A stretch of 64,000 bases of DNA from Molanna angustata (GCA_963576475.1 OY754982.1:10876546-10940545), one strand, 5' to 3'; shown: positions 19,560-31,479, numbered from the stretch's first letter. Made by a program: numbers and translations. The notes: generated by a model not told the origin, from the letters alone.

Positions 19560-20040
19560 ATTAATTAATTTATTTATTTATTTAAGCATGAAAAACAGGC
19601 TAGAAGCCCACTGGTTTCATGAATTTATGAACATATATATACATATATATATTGTATGGAATGATTGGACAATTAAATTATCATCCACACCCCATACATG
19701 AACGCACGTACATAGATTTCATCCAGTCATACATTCAGCATCTTACACAAATATTACATATTTAAGAAATTATTTTCTGCAGGAACAACAATAAAAGTAA
19801 AAAAAAAACAAACATTAGTAAAACAAGAAGCATTGAAAACGGTAAACTAGTATAGTACATGTTATTAAAATTGGCACGTTCTTAAAGCACTCTTGAATAA
19901 TGCCCGTGATTGTGTAAATATATCGACATTTTCATATTGATAATGTAGTTGTATAGACTGAGTGACCATGGTAAAGGAGCATGGAAACCCCGGTTTGTAT
20001 TGTAATATAAGATGTTAAAAATGTACAATATATACTACCT
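19560..20040 (-). mobile_element. LINE ORF2 end, 3' UTR and stem-loop
   Basis: The minus strand reads LQYKPGFPCS, then YQYENVDIFTQSRALFKSAL and a stop shortly after, similar to FQEIDIFLLSAPTFKKYIK in the LINE at 4863-5510. The 3' UTR ends with a perfect 7-bp stem, CATGAAA/TTTCATG (19587-19621), around CCAGTGGGCTTCTAGCCTGTT (19594-19614), and an (AAAT)n tail at 19561-19584. The loop holds a GGGCT...AGCCT pairing like that of the CR1 stem-loop at 8426-8460. Confidence 0.6.
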
Positions 20041-20236
20041 GACGCATGGAAAAATATGAAAATAGACACTCTGAAAAAACCATAAACAGTTGGCTTATAT
20101 CCATCGGCATAGATTAATACAATAACAAATTAAGCATATTCTAGTTTGCTTGCTATTCATTTATAATTTTCATTTACTAAGTTTTAAAGCATCTTAAATT
20201 GGTTAAGTTATTGATACCTACAAATCGTAACTACAT

Positions 20237-21085
20237 ATCGGACGTACTAAAACAGGTTCACCTAGTTGGACGTCCAATGAGACAATATACTTAAAAATAA
20301 TACAGAATTGTATGTTCTTATTTTAATTATGTATCCTCCTGGAGGATTTTTGTTAGTACCAGCTTATTTTAAACCTTTTATAGTAACCTAGCATTAATTT
20401 TAGAATATATAGGGCCGGTATTACAGTCTCAGTTTAAGAGCTTAACTCAAGTTACAAAAATATAGCGTATTACAGTGTCCGTTTAGGCCTTATCTTCCCT
20501 CAAATACGTCACTAAAACGACAAATATTTAACTCAAGTACTTAACGGTGAGTCAACTGTCATTTGCTAGGCAACGCGTGTAGTTTCAGTTTATATCACTA
20601 GAGGCGTTAGGCAACGAGTGTAGTTTCAGTGTTCTATCACTAGAGGCGTTAGTTGTATCGACGGTGGCGCCACACAACATAACAAACTGACAGCCATATT
20701 GAAACGAACATGGGCATTTAAAAGTATTATTTTAGTGAAAAAAATTAAATTTACCTTGTTGGATAATAAAACAATAGTATTTCAAGTCGTAGCATCCCGT
20801 TTTGTAGTTCGTATTATTTGAGGTTATTTAAAATTTGACAGATAATAACCACAGAAAAAGTAAAATTTGTCTATAATTGAAGATTTAGTTACTGACATGA
20901 TGTCATATTGCACTGTAATACGGAAATGGATTCAATCTCCCCTTAAAATTAATCTTGAGTTTAACTGCCAACTGTAATATCGGGCCTATATCACTGTAAT
21001 CTTGAAATTATTTTGTTGTTATAGGTAGGTATTTATCGCTGTATAATGTAACTAATTATGTATAGTGCCAAATAAATTATTATTA
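20237..21085 (+). mobile_element. LINE 3' end, split by a MITE
   Basis: GGACGT (20240-20245) pairs with ACGTCC (20270-20275) around an AACAGGTTCACCTAGT loop. The UTR continues to 20410, is interrupted by the MITE at 20411-20987, and resumes with ATTTTGTTGTTATAGGTAGG, which matches the UTR at 6480-6530, ending in an (ATT)n tail near 21080. Confidence 0.6.
20411..20987. mobile_element. MITE with AGGGCCGGTATTACAG ends
   Basis: The left end AGGGCCGGTATTACAGT and the inverted right end AGGCCCGATATTACAGT match at 14 of 17 positions, and similarity continues inward (AACTCAAG). It is 577 bp and lacks a coding frame. ATAT is present on both sides (20407-20410 and 20988-20991), a possible target duplication. 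Inside, a 41-bp segment with AGGCAACG and TCACTAGAGGCGTT occurs twice in tandem (about 20568-20653). The superfamily (Harbinger-like or other) cannot be settled from this. Confidence 0.7.
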
Positions 21086-21647
21086 TTACTACTACATATA
21101 TCTATTTTAATGTCTGCTCCTTTCTTATAATTAACTATATTTGGCACTTTAAGTGCAGTGTCTGCAAAGTTTTAAAGTTCTCCTGACTCTTCTTATGTTT
21201 TTCATGTGTGTGTTTTTTTAGAGTTATGCAAGGGGCTGTTAAAAGTCCCCAAAAGCTGAACTTGTGGTGGTGGTGGGAGAAAAACGATCCCCGCAGAATC
21301 TTCGCCCAACCTCAGCGCCACTAAAGAGTTTTTACTCACAAATAATAGCACGGGCGTGTCGTACGAAAGACAAATTCAAACAAAAAACTCAGGGTCGACG
21401 GGGAAGAACAAAAAGGACGGAAGAAAGATGGACGACTCTGTACGGACGGGGCAGAGTGCAAGTCTGCTGAAATGGTCTCTAAACACAGCTGACGTGGGAA
21501 AATATTTCAAGCTTTTTATTTGATCAATTCGACACGAAAACGTGCGAGACATTTTTCAAACAATGCACCTTCCTTTACACTTTACTTTTTTGTTCAATTT
21601 TTGAACAGCGAATTGCAAAATGGCGAATTTTATTGATATAAGACAAT
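21086..21647. other. unassigned stretch with a 68-codon frame
   Basis: The plus frame at 21264-21470 is basic (KFKQKTQGRRGRTKRTEERW) and less AT-rich than its surroundings, but it matches no family I recognise and has no other sign of being a gene. Confidence 0.3.
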
Positions 21648-22250
21648 TTTATTTATTTATTTATTTATATAACACTTTTTTGCACATACATAAAATTACA
21701 TATTACAAATGGCGGACTTATTGCCTGGAGGCAATTTCTTCCAATCAACCATCTGAGATCAAAAGTACATAACATAGTTTCGGCATATACATAATAACAC
21801 AACCAGTATAAGACAGCAAAACAAAAGTGAGAAATTACACAAATTCGGAAAGGAGAGGAAAATCAGAAAGGGGGGGGAGAGGATGAGGAGCGATCAAAAG
21901 GGATGGAAAGTGAAATTGAGATATATGTTCGCTATAGAATTGAGAGGAAGAGTCAGCATTTAAGACGAGATTTTAAAATTGGAAATGATGTGGCAGTTCT
22001 AATATCAAATGCTAAATTGTTCCACAGCCGGGCAGCATGAATAGTGAAGGAAGATGAATAGTATTCTGTAACGTGATGTGGGATGGCAAGGGTTCTTTCT
22101 TCTCTAGACCGAAGTGGGAGTCCATGAGAGGCCAACGGTTGAAATCTTTCTTTCAGATATGCGGGGGCATTCGGATTGTTTAATACATTAAAAAGGAGGC
22201 CGAGGGTGTGCTGATCTCGGCGCAGATCTCTTCCAACCAACACAAATTAT
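21648..22250 (-). mobile_element. CR1/L2-like LINE, carboxy end and hairpin-bearing 3' end
   Basis: The minus strand encodes about 97 residues: RRDQHTLGLLFNVLNNPNA, YLKERFQPL, RSREERTLAIPHH, SSSFTIHAARLWNNLAFDIR and a stop at 21953. This matches the tail of CR1/L2-group ORF2 proteins (a LPLLF..L.. start and a RLWN.LP..IR end). The 3' UTR ends TTGGAAGAAATTGCC TCC AGGCAATAAG, in which ATTGCCT/AGGCAAT forms a perfect stem, then GTCCGCC and an (AAATAAAT)n tail at 21650-21668. Confidence 0.8.
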
Positions 22251-22802
22251 ATATTGTATGACAACCGAACTGGCTACCTGCGTTTTAGTCAAATCTATCT
22301 AATAATAATAATATAATAATAAAAGTTTATCTTTTTATGACTGTACTGTTTGGCTGTGTGCACAAAACATTTGGTTGCACAAAACCAACTGTTTTATATA
22401 TAACATTAAATAATGTTGTTACTATTAATTAAAAATTATTTCAATGTGAATATTTTTTATACATTTTTTGGTGTTTCATAAATGTATATTTAGTTTCTTA
22501 AATAATCCACTCATTATGACGTTTAGCACACAGGTACTTTTAGATTGAATGGTTTTTTTTCTTGGATATTCAATCTTATAAATGTATGTACTTTGGTATG
22601 TATGTTTTATCGCAATATTTAGTATACTTTTCTCGAAAATATATTTTGATCGTAAAATTTGCACCTTTGCCGTACATTTCTAATGAAGTAATATCGTAAA
22701 CCAAGTCATAAATTAAGATAATACAATTCAGCAGCAAAACAGATAATACATACGTCTAGTTTTATGAATATGGGACGATATGTCGCTAGATTTTCTTATA
22801 AA
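22251..22802. other. AT-rich stretch, no gene seen
   Basis: No coding frame or repeat recognised; the short minus-strand frame at 22476-22664 has no motif. Confidence 0.3.
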
Positions 22803-23140
22803 ATACTAGTGGGGCCAGGCAGATGTTCGGCCACAGACATATTCTCTAGATGCGTATACAGATGTCAATAGATTTGTTCACACAGTCATATTTTGAAAGA
22901 AACACGACTTGTTCACTATAAATATTCTAGGGGGGTGTGGAAAGAAGTCATGTGAATAAAAATTAAAAAAAAAACTTATATCTCAATAACAGCGCCACCT
23001 ATCGGTTCTAAAATAGTCTATCTTTTAATCCGGAACCAACTATACAAATTTAGAAAACTTCATTGAAATCGATTGGGCGGTTTCGGAGATTAGCGTATAC
23101 GAACATCGTGATACGGGATTTTTATAATATATTAACTAAT
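22803..23140 (+). mobile_element. unclassified element of the ACTAG... type
   Basis: Starts ACTAGTGGGGCCAGGCAGAT and ends near CGGGATTTTTATAATATATT. Inside are ACAGCGCCACCTATCGGTTC and TTCATTGAAATCGATTGGGC, which follow a layout widespread in insect genomes: start CTAG..., end '...AAATCG...GGCGGTTT...TTATAATAT'. These are often described as Helitron-like, but I cannot show Helitron hallmarks here. Confidence 0.5.
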
Positions 23141-23527
23141 CTGACGAACTGTTTACTGTTTATGTACAGTAGTAAAAATATGTCATAGGACATAATAAGA
23201 GCGACAGTAATTTAGAAATCGAGAACAGCGGCTTCGGATAGACGAAGTTGGGGGTCAAGGAGGAGGCCAAGACTCGATTTGTACTCTAACCCCATTCAGG
23301 AAAAAAATCGCAGGATATTAGGATATATAAATAACTAAATAAGGTTTGTTTATTGCAACAAAATCATTAAATATTACATTGCATCTGCACCTAATTTGAA
23401 GATGATGTTGAAATAACATGCAAAAAATCGAAATATACAAAAGCATCAGTGTATCGTTATGATTGTGTACAGATAGAAACTTATTACTTATATGTAAACT
23501 TGTTCTGTACAATGAGATTTTATATAT

Positions 23528-24735
23528 TACTAGTGAACCCCCGGCAAACTTCGTATTGCCTGTATAATTAAAAATGGTCCATAACCACCCGTCGCTTCAG
23601 ACCCTTCAGTACCTCCCGTCCCTTCAGTGCCTCCCGTCCCTTCAGTGCCTCCCGTCCCTTCAGTGCCTCCCGTCCCTTCAGTGCCTCCCGTCCCTTCAGT
23701 GCCTCCCGTCCCTTCAGTGCCTCCCGTCCCTTCAGTGCCTCCCGTCCCTTCAGTGCCTCCCGTCCCTTCAGTGCCTCCCGTCCCTTCAGTGCCTCCCGTC
23801 CCTTCAGTGCCTCCCGTCCCTTCAGTGCCTCCCGTCCCTTCAGTGCCTCCCGTCCCTTCAGTGCCTCCCGTCCCTTCAGTGCCTCCCGTCCCTTCAGTGC
23901 CTCCCGTCCCTTCAGTACCTCTCGTCCCTTCAGTGCCTCCCGTCCCTTCAGTGCCTCCCGTCCCTTCAATACCTCCCATCCCTTCAGACCCTTCAGTACC
24001 ATCCGTCCCGTCAGACCCACCAGTACCTCCCTTCCCTTCATTACCTGCCGTCCCTTCAGTAGGTTCAGAAAAAGTTTAATTCCCGACACAATACTGGGAA
24101 GACCTACGAAGAGATGAAAGGACAGTTGGACCTTCTTTTTCCAGGATTCTTCAACTTCATAGGTAAAATGAACAAATACACGATAAAGAAGAAGAAGAAG
24201 AAAAAAGTTTGAATCCAGAAACCGTCCTAGAAAACCTGCGAAGAGATGAAAGGACAGTTGCATCTTATTCTTCCACAATACTCCACCTTCATAGGTAAAA
24301 TGACCAAATACACAATGAAGAAGAAGAAGAAGAAAAAAGTTTAAATCCAAAAACTGTCCTGGAAGACCTGCGAAGAGATGGAAGGACAGTTGAAGCTTCT
24401 TCTCCCAGAGTATTAGGTCATTTTACCTTCATAGGTAAAATGACCTAATACCCGATGAAGAAGAAGAAGAAGAATTTTTTTAATCCAGAAACCATCCTGG
24501 ACATACGTCGACAATTCATCAAAGTTTCATTGTAATCGGATGAACGGTTCCCAGGATAATCCACCTGAAGGTGGATGACGAAGGAGAAGAAGAAGAAAAA
24601 ATTTTTTGATCCAGAAACCATCCCTGGTATACTCTCGACAATTCACCAAAGTTTCATCGCAATCGGATGAACGGTTTAGGAGCGCATTCAACACATACAT
24701 AGATACATACAATCATTCAAATTTATAATATAGAT
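23528..24735 (+). mobile_element. unclassified ACTAG... element carrying tandem arrays
   Basis: Starts ACTAGTGAACCCCCGGCAAA, then contains the 18-bp minisatellite (23611-23968 and decayed edges to 24060), then three to four ~120-bp units with CCTGCGAAGAGATG, ACCTTCATAGGTAAAATGA and (GAA)n, and ends AATCGGATGAACGGTTTAGG, CATACAT, TTTATAATATAGATA. The same three-part architecture occurs in the tandem blocks at 37903-43946. No protein-coding function is visible. Confidence 0.6.
23611..23968. repeat. 18-bp minisatellite, about 20 units
   Basis: The unit CCTCCCGTCCCTTCAGTG is repeated almost without error, with changes only near the right end. Because 18 is a multiple of three, several reading frames stay open on both strands ([18 protein letters not shown]), but these are frame artefacts. 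The complementary strand is G-rich (GGGACGGGAGG per unit). Confidence 0.97.
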
Positions 24736-26998
24736 AGACACGTTATGTGAGAACAAAATGCTCTACAAAAATGGTACAGTTAATGAATTCTTACAATATC
24801 ACCAAAAAAGATTACACACGACGACACGACAGAATACATTAAGTGTGATAGAGATAATACAATAATACATATATTCGTCTTATTCAGACACACACTGCAG
24901 ACATATTTTCCCTTTTATTCCAGTGCAATCACATAATTTTCTCTCACATCAAATAATAACTGTGAAAGAGACCCCTTTATAATATATTAAGTTTTACTGT
25001 GTGAAAAAGCGAATACAACAACGAAAACAATAATAACTATCGAAAAATCCATATAAATATATTAGGTATCGTATAAATATGCAGCATGAAATCATATATC
25101 TGGTCTTCCTTTACAGCTCTAGTGTAATTTTTACGTATTTTCTTCACACAAGATGGCATTTTGACACCGAGAATAAGTCCAAAAACTATAACATCTTGCT
25201 TGTAACTGAATGAAGCGCGGTAAGAATTAAATGAAGTATGTACCTATGCGCTTTACTTTTTGTTTATCGAATTTAAAGACTAATTAACGTATCTCGTGTA
25301 TCTATTATTTTTATAGTAGGTACATATATTATTGGTTCTGTATATATTTTTACTGTTTTATTTTGCGTGAGTATGAGTTGTTCAATATAATGCTAATTTT
25401 GGACTATGAATGTTTGTCTTGGGTATGTCCAGTCGCCATTTTAATGGCCAGAATCTAATAAATCGTTTGCCAGTAATGAAAGAGATTTTTTCCTACAATC
25501 GATTCTCCCTCTATTTTATCCACTCTGAAGCTGACGTATTAGGGAAGCAGAAGCCGTGAAATAAATGTGTTATAAAAAGCACTCAGATATAAATCACCGC
25601 TGGGCAATGAATCATTCGCTCCAACATCCGACCAAAGGGCTCGAAGGATTCGACAAAAATTCGATAAAAGAGGAAATACGATAATCCCAGGGAGCCAGCA
25701 GCACACTGCCAGGCGGACATATGGGAAGAGGAGGTCGCTTCTCTTCCAATAGATTAGTTACAAATCGCCTCGATACCATTTTTATCTAAGTTTCTTGTAT
25801 GTTCGAAAAAATATATACAAATTTTGCAGCTTTACTTTTTCAAAAAAGGTAATCTATGAACGAACCAGCGATTTCTTAAACGTCTTAAAGTTAGTTTTAG
25901 TTTCGGTATTATCTTAGGATAAAATTGTTATCCTTGGAAAATTCACTAGGTACTCACGCATTTGGAAAATTTCAAAGGCTCTCAAAATTTATTATGATAT
26001 CATGATATCCTTTTGAATATCTTTTTGAATACAGCATATATTGTTCATTTACTTTATACATAAAAAAAATTACAACAATATTTTTCCGCCAAACTGTGTA
26101 GCCGTTTGATTACGATATCCTTATGTGATAAAATATTTTTTTCAAAATCAATCAGAGTTATCTATTTGAGTATTATTTATTTATTAATTTATTTAGAGAA
26201 AAAACATATATATGTGTATTATGTGTAGTCACATAATTTCCCAAATCGATTTTACAAACAAAAAATAAACGTGCTAAGATATTAAGATAGGAATAAGAGT
26301 AACAAAATATATAAATCTATGAATGTTAAATTCATAAGCATGGCGTTTTAAAAATTATCCATATAACATCACTTCCTCAAAAGCGCATTCCAGCATCACC
26401 TCCAAAATAACCCAGGTCCTATCTTCAACCATACCCAGGTCCTATCTCCAACAAATAGATACTATACCATATATCAATTGAACCTGTGTCCAATGATTAC
26501 CATTTTGAGACCCACCTAATTAAAAAAATAGTAATAAAATATTTAGGTATCTTACGTTAAAAAAATGAAGTGTACGAAAATATACTCGTATTATTTACTT
26601 TTTCAAGTAACTTATATCGATTAATGCCCTTATACGAACTATTTGCTATGTATTGTTTGAGGTATACTCTCAGAGAGACAAGAACTCTCAAAGAAACACT
26701 GAAAATATCGAAAGCGTGACACACACAGTCAATAAATGACTAACTTTAAGATGCTTTGATTTGAGTGGACCTATAAAACGGAATAGAAAGTAGTAACTTT
26801 CCGGTGTATTTGGTTGGTTCTCTAAACAAGATTTCATTCAAGATTCTTTAACAACACAAATTAACCTAGCTAAAGTAACATGTTTTAGACCAGAAAATAG
26901 TGTCACGATAAATTAATAAAAACAATTATTTTTTTTAGGAAAAGACAAAAAAAACTATGTAAAACCGAAATGTCAAATATTTGGCTAGGTAAAATTGT
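24736..26998. other. long stretch without a recognised gene
   Basis: Mostly AT-rich. A patch at about 25430-25790 is less AT-rich and free of the repeats seen elsewhere in the window, but has no long frame. At 26404-26455 the phrase ACCCAGGTCCTATCT occurs twice. It is among the better candidates for unique sequence. Confidence 0.35.
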
Positions 26999-27000
26999 AA

Positions 27001-27092
27001 ACTGCTAACCCTAGAAGAGGGTTACCTAGTTGGGCAGCAGTAATCTTCATTTGTGATAAAGGGGTGAAAAATAAATAAATAAAATTAATTAA
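27001..27092 (+). mobile_element. LINE 3' end with stem-loop
   Basis: ACTGCT (27001-27006) and CCC (27009-27011) pair with GGG and AGCAGT (27032-27041) around a loop with AAGAGGGTTACCTAGT. (AAATAAAT)n follows after about 35 bases. Close relative at 54601-54690. Confidence 0.65.
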
Positions 27093-27589
27093 ACAATTTG
27101 TTATTGTATTCCTAACGTGATGTAATACTACGACCAAACGATAAATAAATAAATAATAAAAAAAATACATTTTTAAATTTGGATGAGTTGACTTTCGGCA
27201 CTCTCTGACTCAAGTCGTAGCTCGGAATTGTAACATTCCCACAAAAAGTGGGCAACATGCCCGTTGCGGGGCACGGACCTACGAGACAAGTGACGTATGG
27301 CGGAAATGACTTGGTTTATCCGCCCATCTTTCTGATCTCCTGGTCGATAGACTGGTAAAATATGGGGAAATAAGACCGAGACATCCCGCCTTTCTCGTTC
27401 ATTCTTCACATGTAAAATAGAACAGTCGGTGCTACATATTGTCTCCCTTCTTACCTAATGCTAATTAAAGTTGACAAGTTACATATACATATATGAAAAT
27501 TGAACATCGTGATTTTTCTTATTTCCTTGAATAAAGATGTCATTAATAAAACAGAAGCTACCGAATAATAATAATGGGGGATTATATAA
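27093..27589. other. unassigned stretch with a 78-codon frame
   Basis: The minus frame at 27173-27409 (with RNGHVAHFLWECYNSE) is less AT-rich than its surroundings. I do not recognise the product and there is no supporting context. Confidence 0.3.
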
Positions 27590-27740
27590 TAGAGCCCTTA
27601 AAGATCATTCCAAGGGCGATGATGCTCTACAAAACAAAGGTGTTTTTGTTAACATTCATAGGTACATCGTCTAATACATGTTCATCTGTTGTTCACGCTT
27701 CTATAACCATCTGTATAGCCACATCTCGAAGCTTCTTTTT
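27590..27740 (-). mobile_element. LINE remnant, family H tail, decayed
   Basis: Minus-strand GTGAACAACAGATGAACATG and the next bases match the NNRR.CM..CMDV segment of the copies at 4262, 57735 and 61775, with stops and frame changes. Confidence 0.45.
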
Positions 27741-27879
27741 TCTTTTTCTTGCCCCTCTATCCCGGTTTATCCAGGGTCGGGCCTCCTGATACGTATGCGC
27801 CAGGAACACTCCTCAATACTAGACCACCATGTTGCTGTGGGTCTGTCTTTGCCCCTAATGTTGAGTGTTTTCTTTACCG

Positions 27880-28155
27880 AATAATTTTCATCTGCGCATC
27901 ACGTACCTAATCTTCCTGTTGAAAATAAAAGTTTACATAATTACTAGTTGAATATAACACATGAGATCCAACTGTCACACGCAACAACAGCATGATGGAA
28001 TGTATGAATGTTTGGAGATTAAGTATCAAACTATTGAATCCCCGTAGATATTTTGCAGTGTATACTGCTTTACAAATTGTATGAAACTATGTCGTCACTA
28101 AATTCATCTTTTTTTCAACAGGAAGATTCTTACACGACCTATGAACTTCACTAAA
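27880..28155 (+). mobile_element. MITE-like family F, copy 1
   Basis: TAATCTTCCTGTTGAAAATA near the left and its inverse TTTTCAACAGGAAGATT near the right are inverted ends. Inside are CACATGAGATCCAACTGTC and TTTGGAGATTAAGTATCAAAC. The same landmarks occur in inverted order at 36370-36730, where the middle is about 90 bases longer. Confidence 0.65.
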
Positions 28156-28854
28156 AGTTAATTTACTAAAACATCAATAAAACATTTTACTATACATTCC
28201 TAAAGGCAATATCCAAATTACTAAAAAACATAAATACATGTCCAAAGGTGTTCAAAACCCATTATCTGCCCTATGTAAATATATTTCTCCTCAATATAAT
28301 ATATTATATCCTTATCCATTTTACCAAGTATGTGAGTCTAAGCTCTAAGCCATAAATTATTCTTCTATTGTACATCTAATTACTAAGAAGGTAGAAACAT
28401 TGTTGATTTTACATAGTAAATTATTCTTGCATCTCCTTTCCTATACTTATATGTGTATGTCTCCCTGGTACCCAACGGCTGATGGACGCGTGCGCCAGAA
28501 AAGTAACCATCCTTTTGATTTCACAATGGAACATCGAATATTCTATAATTTAACTTTTGATTTTAGCTATTGAAACAGGTCACCGTGAGATCAAGGTGAC
28601 TGCACTTTGTACAGACATTGAGAAATCATTCATTATCAAGTTCAGTTCCTTGCAACGAATTACTATTTGCCAAATGTTATAAATAATGCAATAATTAGAT
28701 AACTTGAATTTCCAAGTCATAGATAACTAGTCATTATAAGTACCTACATAACCTGCAACAATGGTTAGCGCTAAAATAAATATTTACTATTTTAATCTTT
28801 TAAAAATAATTTAGTAATATTAAGTTAAATTTAGACCTGTGAGACCGAGGACAT
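28156..28854. other. AT-rich stretch, no gene seen
   Basis: No coding frame or repeat recognised. Confidence 0.3.
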
Positions 28855-29075
28855 CATACGATGGATAGAGCTAGTCAGCTAGTAGAAGATTCTGGAGGGA
28901 TTACGTCAAAAGGATGGACGCATCTCGAATCCCATCCATAGCGGCAAACGAAATCCCACCAGGGCATCGCCTGCCCGGAAGATCGCTGAAGAGGTGGAGG
29001 GATAGCTTGACCCCAGTTTCACAGGAATAGCTTTCTCGAAAAAACAGATCTACGATCTAATATAAGAAGAAAAAG
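28855..29075 (+). mobile_element. LINE reverse-transcriptase ORF, carboxy-terminal remnant
   Basis: The plus strand encodes WRDYVKRMDASRIPSIAANE, then PPGHRLPGRSLKRWRDSL. This is the common W..H..RMD..R......P.G.R.PGRP..RW.D.L tail of LINE ORF2 proteins. A (GAA)-rich 3' tail ends at about 29080. Two stops flank the readable part. Confidence 0.7.
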
Positions 29076-30112
29076 AAATTAAATTTATACACGTGGCTTC
29101 TTGAATTCTTACCAATGTTGTTCAACAATACACTATATTTTATTATACAATCCTTCCAAAAGTATTGTCCTGATTTGTATAGGCAAAAACTTTAATTGTC
29201 ATTTTCTCAGATCATCATATTTTGAGTTGTCTAATTATAACATTGACCAACGAAATATGAACAAATGAATTATATAATACTATGAATTAAAAAAAAAGAA
29301 ACTAAATAACACATCAAATAAGAATTATGTGTATTATCATGCAACATACGATTTTGCGGATGACGAACGGTAAAGTGGCTGGATTTTTGGATTTCGGTTC
29401 GTAAGGACCATGTGATGTAGGTTCATAAGGACCATAAGATGTTGGATATAGAGAGAAGGATATATTACACCTACATGGTGGGAAACTTCATCCTTCGTAT
29501 CGGCAAATCTTCACCCACTCTTGTCTCTACATCACACAACAGTAAATAACACCACTTCCAAACACGGTTTGGGTATTATATGCGCACGGCGCGTAGTTTT
29601 AGTTGATCGATATAGTAGCGTGTTTCATCTTGTATCGATACTATTGAACTTTTTTGTAGTACTGAGTAGATTGGTATTACTGATAAAAATTAAACGAGAT
29701 TTAAACCACAGACCTATTATCTATAGACATGACATAAGCAAATTTTCTTTGTACGCAACGGGTTACTGTGCCATCAAGATTTGGTGGCAATCCATGACAA
29801 TACGTAAGTACTTACATATTTGAATATCTTCGGAATGAAAATTGAAACAGTACTCAACACTTATATCAAAAAGTTCATGTTGTTAACAAAAGGATTTAAA
29901 GTTCGAAAAACAAATATTTTATATTTAAATATTGGATGTGCCTCACTTTGTGTACCAATACCCTAGCCTCTGTGAATTAAACCGTTTTTTTTTCTAAAAT
30001 ATTATTTACGATTCATTCAAAGTAATTGTGCATTTTACGTTTGTTTGAATTACATAAGCAAACGAATAAAATTGCTTTTTTATGAAAATTTTTTAACATT
30101 TATTTATTTTTT
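29076..30112. other. AT-rich stretch, no gene seen
   Basis: A 100-codon plus frame at 29521-29823 shows no recognisable domain. Two nearly identical phrases (GTAAGGACCATGTGATGTAG; TAAGGACCATAAGATGTTGG) lie at 29402-29445. No other structure seen. Confidence 0.35.
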
Positions 30113-30335
30113 GTCGGCCTTCGTGGCTCAGTTGGCTGGGTATCTGAGTGCTGATCCAAGGGTCCCGGGTTCGATTCTCGGCGGAGACACAGTTTTTAAT
30201 TGTGTTTTCAGTCTGGATCTGTTATACGATAAATATCGTAAGTCTCCAGAATGTGGCAACTTGTTATTGGGTGCGTGTTAAATTAATATTTGACAAAGTA
30301 CCTGTTAGTTGTCCAGGTAGTTATTAAAAAAAAAC
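30113..30335 (+). mobile_element. tRNA-headed SINE, family B, copy 2
   Basis: GTCGGCCTTCGTGGCTCAGT (A box), GGGTCCCGGGTTCGATTC (B box), then GGAGACACAG, CCAGAATGTGGCAACTTG and ATATTTGACAAAGTACC. It is the best-preserved head of the family in this window. Confidence 0.92.
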
Positions 30336-30377
30336 ACAATAGAGGAGAAGGTGGAACATTACAGGAGAACCAGGAAC

Positions 30378-30460
30378 TCAGGGCACCTTACGACCTGTCA
30401 CCGGCTGATTTGCGTGATCAATTTTTGTGCTTCCGCAACATACACCAAATATGGCAAATA
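30378..30460 (+). repeat. dispersed repeat shared with 18505-18640
   Basis: CACCTTACGACCTGTCACCG, then GCGTGATCAA and CCGCAACATACACCAAATA, with the same order as at 18505. Confidence 0.55.
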
Positions 30461-31249
30461 CTCATGAATTTTTGAAATTTTAACCATGAAAATCTGTTCA
30501 TTTGGAAATAAGCTGAAAAAATACCATCGCTTCACTATCAAAATGGTCACTGGATTACCGAAATTAGTCTTAGTAGTTTTATTTCACCATAAATAAATCG
30601 TATAATTTGTAATGGAATTCTACCAAGAATTGTCCGTAGAAAAGTTAAATAAAGTGAATCATCGATTTTTAAGGTAGGTTTCTACTCATTTTTAAAAAAT
30701 AAAATGAAACATTTTTATAAAATAAAAATGTTTCATTGATTCTTTATTCTGCAGTACGTGTGTTCTCTTTTTGAAAAATAAATGTATAAAAAAACAGGAT
30801 TTGGTAATTGTAACAAATGGTCACATCAGTCATAACCCACTCAAACTTTTGACCCGCTCGTTCGGGACTAATTAGACCTTCTTATACTTTTTTCTTTGTG
30901 TCCCGACCTAAATGAACATAATAAACGTTAAATTTATTCAGCCATCTTTCTGCCTCTTTGACGGCCCTTACCTTTCGTCGGATGTGCATGCTTTATTTTA
31001 ATTATCTCCTTTGTGCTACGTGTGTGACAGCCTTAAACAAACATCCGAGACCATCTTGGGCCAATCACTAGAGAGTGTTTAACTAATCATAATGTTCAAC
31101 ATACATACTACCCAAAGAACCCTTCATAAAGTGAAAATTGTAATTATTGTTTGTTTGATTCTCCTGTCGCCTGCTGTGGGGTCTGTAGGCTCACATCCTT
31201 ATCAAATATTAATAAGTTATGTTATTTAACTTCGTGTACAATGATGTGT
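30461..31249. other. stretch without a recognised gene
   Basis: Contains the palindrome at 30703-30737. The part at 30840-31080 is not strongly AT-rich and carries none of the repeats seen elsewhere, but no long frame exists. Confidence 0.35.
30703..30737. repeat. perfect 16-bp hairpin
   Basis: AATGAAACATTTTTAT and its exact inverse are separated by AAA. Confidence 0.95.
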
Positions 31250-31310
31250 TCAATGGCGGGTTTATTGCCATGAAGCGATTTCTTCCAACCAACCAAAGCA
31301 ACCGTAAGGC
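31250..31310 (-). mobile_element. LINE 3' end of the TTGGAAGAAATY type
   Basis: On the minus strand: GGTTGGTTGGAAGAAATCGC, then TTCATGGCAATAAACCCGCC, with a weaker ATYGC...GGCAAT hairpin than the copy at 21648-21755. Confidence 0.6.
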
Positions 31311-31479
31311 TATACATAATGAAGTGATAGATATATTAAATTTATATTAAGAAAACTATCCATGTCTGTGAATATTATCTTCACCGACGTTGATTGTTAT
31401 TTTTTTCACAATTGTGCCGAGACCAGTCTAGAGGAGCTTCTAGAGCTACTCTTCGTGCCATGCATTCTTTGTCATTCTT

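Noticed and set aside
23530..24350. Open frames of 149-260 codons on both strands encoding VPP, GGTEGT or LKGREA repeats
   Set aside because: They arise because an 18-bp minisatellite keeps every frame open; no start context, domain or neighbour supports a gene.
30113..30190. Genuine tRNA gene
   Set aside because: The A and B boxes are good, but the segment is repeated five times with the same long non-tRNA body and A/T tail, so it is a SINE head.
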